Source: Chitinispirillum alkaliphilum (GTDB lineage Bacteria > Fibrobacterota > Chitinivibrionia > Chitinivibrionales > Chitinispirillaceae). Taken from it: 64,000 nucleotides of DNA. Within the stretch, counting starts at the first letter, position 1. Each line of letters opens with the position of its first letter. A program made the translations under genes and the position numbers. Where the stretch lies: positions 124,001 to 188,000 of the forward strand of contig LDWW01000001.1 of assembly GCA_001045525.1 (NCBI GenBank). The letters run 5' to 3'. The notes under the pieces are model-generated. The model worked only from the letters and a program-made list of their open reading frames with translations. It was not told where the DNA came from and searched no databases. Below are positions 62,442-64,000 of the stretch, piece after piece.

Positions 62442-63043
62442 ACTGCACGACCTTTTCTAAAAAAAATAAAATACTTCGGACTCCTGTCCGACATTGAACA
62501 CTTTAATATATTTCAGGCAATACCAACAAAGTGAAATTAAATGAAAAAAGAGATTTTTTTTTCATTTAAGTGTTGCTCAGATCTTTTTTAGGGCAGTTGT
62601 CATCAGTCCTGTTCTGAGGTACTTCTTGTTTTCTGGTTTTTCGCTGTAAAACGACCAGAAAAACTCCTTTTCAAATTACAAGGTTATTACTGCAGGATAT
62701 TGAGTGTTCATCTATATATACGGCTCATTATCCAGATTATTTCCAAATAAAAATCTTATACTGCATACGCTCTGAAAAAGCTCTGGGTTAAGATTGCAGG
62801 TTTTATTGACAATGCAACGTATATCTTTGCAGATTGTCATCGGGGCGGGGAGAGCATCTCGTAACGAAGAAAAATTTCTGTATTTTCCTATATTATAAGA
62901 GGTCCAATCCGCCCATGTTACATATTTATGTAAGTACATGAACCAGTATTGGATATCTAATAGGCGGCTTATAATTTATGATATTTTCAGCTATCAGAAC
63001 ACAGTGTACAATCGTTGGTTCATGAAGAAGCGTTTAGATAAAT
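62442..63043. other. 602-base region holding the csp leader and several inverted repeats
   Basis: I see no gene. TCGGAC and GTCCGA form a tetraloop hairpin (62476-62491) that would lie in the csp 5' leader. TTAAATGAAAAAA and TTTTTTCATTTAA are a perfect 13-bp inverted repeat (62537-62569). TTTTCTGGT and ACCAGAAAA pair across 62629-62662. An open frame on the minus strand (62712-62939) has no ribosome site and is not called. The right end should hold the promoter of the phosphatase gene. Confidence 0.5.
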
Positions 63044-63856
63044 TTGAAAGAGGTGATCGAAATAGAAACTTCAACCGAGAGTTATGGGTTAACGTCTGTG
63101 CTCAATTTTCGTGATTTGGGAGGGTGCCAAACAGAAGATGGGCAACGGGTAAAAAGGGGGGTGCTCTTCAGAAGCGCTTCTCTTGATAGTGCATCAAAGA
63201 AAGATCTTCTGAAACTGTCTTCTCTGGGGATCAGGACAATCTGTGATCTCCGGGCACCGGTTGAAACCCGTTCAAGGCCGGATCGTATCCTGCCGGATTC
63301 CTCGGCCAGGTATGTAAAAATACCCGTGGTTCCCAGAAATATAGAATATATGTGTGCCTACAGAAGGCTTGGGGGGCTTATAAGCGGCAAATTCCGAAAG
63401 ATAGATTTCGAGGAGTTGATGATTGAGCAATACGGGGATTTTGTATTGCGCTTTTCGGCAGAATTCGCCACATTGCTGAAAATTGTATCCTGCAGAGAGA
63501 ATCTGCCAGTTCTGATCCACTGTACCGGAGGAAAGGATCGCACAGGATTTGCCTGTGCACTGATACAGGCTGTACTTGGGGTTTCGGAAAAAACAATCGG
63601 GGATGATTATTTGATGTCCAACAGCAGCATGGCCGGGTTTGAGGAAAAAATGTGGAAAACAATTTTCTTCATGAGGTTCTTTGGAATCACAAGGGAAAAG
63701 TTACTCCCCCTCGTAGAGGTTAGAAAACATTATCTGGATAATTCATTTAATACGATTCGCAAAGAGTACACTACACTTGAGGATTATCTCAAAAAGGGAT
63801 TGGGGCTTGAGAAGAGGTACGCTGCTGAGTTAAGGTCTTTTTTGGTTGAGCCTTAA
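63044..63856 (+). CDS. Tyrosine/serine protein phosphatase (PTP, DUF-like Y_phosphatase3)
   Basis: The 270-residue protein has the dual-specificity-like layout of bacterial PTPs such as MptpB/LipA. SVLNFRDLGG lies near the N-terminus, RSASLDSASKKDL and LGIRTICDLRAPVE follow, and the active loop is IHCTGGKDRTGFACAL, with the Cys and Arg of the CxxGKDR motif. Such enzymes remove phosphate from proteins or phosphoinositides; no secretion signal is seen. The start may be the TTG at 63044 or a GTG three codons later, as neither has a clear ribosome site. A stem-loop lies downstream. Confidence 0.9.
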   Translation: MKEVIEIETSTESYGLTSVLNFRDLGGCQTEDGQRVKRGVLFRSASLDSASKKDLLKLSSLGIRTICDLRAPVETRSRPDRILPDSSARYVKIPVVPRNIEYMCAYRRLGGLISGKFRKIDFEELMIEQYGDFVLRFSAEFATLLKIVSCRENLPVLIHCTGGKDRTGFACALIQAVLGVSEKTIGDDYLMSNSSMAGFEEKMWKTIFFMRFFGITREKLLPLVEVRKHYLDNSFNTIRKEYTTLEDYLKKGLGLEKRYAAELRSFLVEP

Positions 63857-63870
63857 AAAATCAGTATAAA

Positions 63871-63905
63871 ACAAACTCCCATTAGACCTGATAGTGGGAG
63901 TTTGT
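63871..63905. terminator. Two-way terminator at the end of the phosphatase gene
   Basis: ACAAACTCCCA and TGGGAGTTTGT form a perfect 11-bp stem with a 13-base loop. On the minus strand a short TTTATA tract follows, so it may serve both the phosphatase and the convergent gene cut by the window end. Confidence 0.65.
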
Positions 63906-63931
63906 AGTAATCGTTTCTCTTAAGGAACTGT

Positions 63932-64000
63932 TTATTTTCCCAAGAGTTTCATCGCTGTTCTTTTGAACCATGAAGATTTTTTAGGAGCCGGAGTTTTATG
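63932..64000 (-). CDS. C-terminal end of an unidentified gene (cut by window)
   Basis: The last 69 bases read on the minus strand as HKTPAPKKSSWFKRTAMKLLGK then stop, open to the window edge. The tail is basic with an amphipathic end, and the stop lies 27 bases from the two-way hairpin, which supports a real gene end. The family cannot be told from 22 residues. Confidence 0.45.
   Translation of the reverse strand, partial: HKTPAPKKSSWFKRTAMKLLGK

Noticed and set aside
62712-62939. 75-codon minus-strand frame upstream of the phosphatase gene
   Set aside because: No ribosome site, no motif, and it lies in a region full of inverted repeats and promoter-like AT stretches.

Overview
The window is a gene-dense, ordinary-looking chromosomal segment of a Gram-negative (diderm) bacterium. 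It holds about 55 protein genes, one tRNA gene, and the edges of two further genes. The presence of an outer membrane is indicated by LpoB, outer-membrane barrels, many lipoboxes and a LysM lytic transglycosylase. Clues to lineage are a YFNTFYNA-type TPR lipoprotein, DUF5683-like proteins, TrmFO, SpoVG, a single-chain clostridial-type PurL and TrpB2. Together they suggest the FCB side of the tree, possibly Fibrobacterota/Chitinivibrionia; this placement is inference. No insertion sequence, prophage, CRISPR array or rRNA was found.

Layout. 1-3.7 kb: the end of leuS, rdgB, and a REC-PAS-histidine kinase followed by a sigma-54 response regulator with an altered GAFTGA loop. 3.7-7.3 kb: nadB and a VWA-like membrane protein on the minus strand. 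7.9-16.9 kb: a small membrane protein, secA, tmk, an S41 protease, a PpiD/SurA-like foldase and an FKBP lipoprotein, forming an export and folding block. 17.5-29.8 kb: an envelope block with a TonB-receptor-like barrel, a TPR lipoprotein, an ECF sigma factor, its anti-sigma factor, a secreted caspase-like protein with a barrel-like tail, a small barrel, LpoB, a COG3014-like lipoprotein, another lipoprotein and an M48 lipoprotein protease. 29.9-40.4 kb: radical SAM, purH, topA-trmFO, a TrpR-like regulator with trpB2, and a Na/Pi transporter. 40.6-44.6 kb: spoVG, tRNA-Gln, rplY, pth, rpsF, rpsR, rplI, dapA. 45-53.9 kb: two DUF5683-like proteins, nrdR, a 71-residue protein, dacB, purL and a STAS protein. 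53.9-64 kb: an LysM lytic transglycosylase, an orphan caspase/CHAT-like protein facing a small zinc protein, an ABC exporter, an FMN and Fe-S membrane protein, two lipoproteins, a cold-shock protein, a tyrosine-phosphatase-like protein and a cut gene.

The most novel candidate is the sigma / anti-sigma / caspase run at 21.8-24.6 kb, possibly extending to 29.8 kb. The anti-sigma carries a periplasmic domain resembling DUF4384, a domain known to accompany caspase-like proteases. The caspase has a signal peptide, an intact His/Cys dyad and what looks like an outer-membrane barrel at its C-terminus. A second His/Cys-dyad protein without a signal peptide lies at 56.4-57.1 kb. The clearest regulatory structure is at the trpR-like/trpB2 operon: a near-consensus promoter followed directly by an 18-bp palindrome over the start codon, which predicts a leaderless, self-repressed mRNA. 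All functional calls come from reading motifs and gene order; no database search was run.
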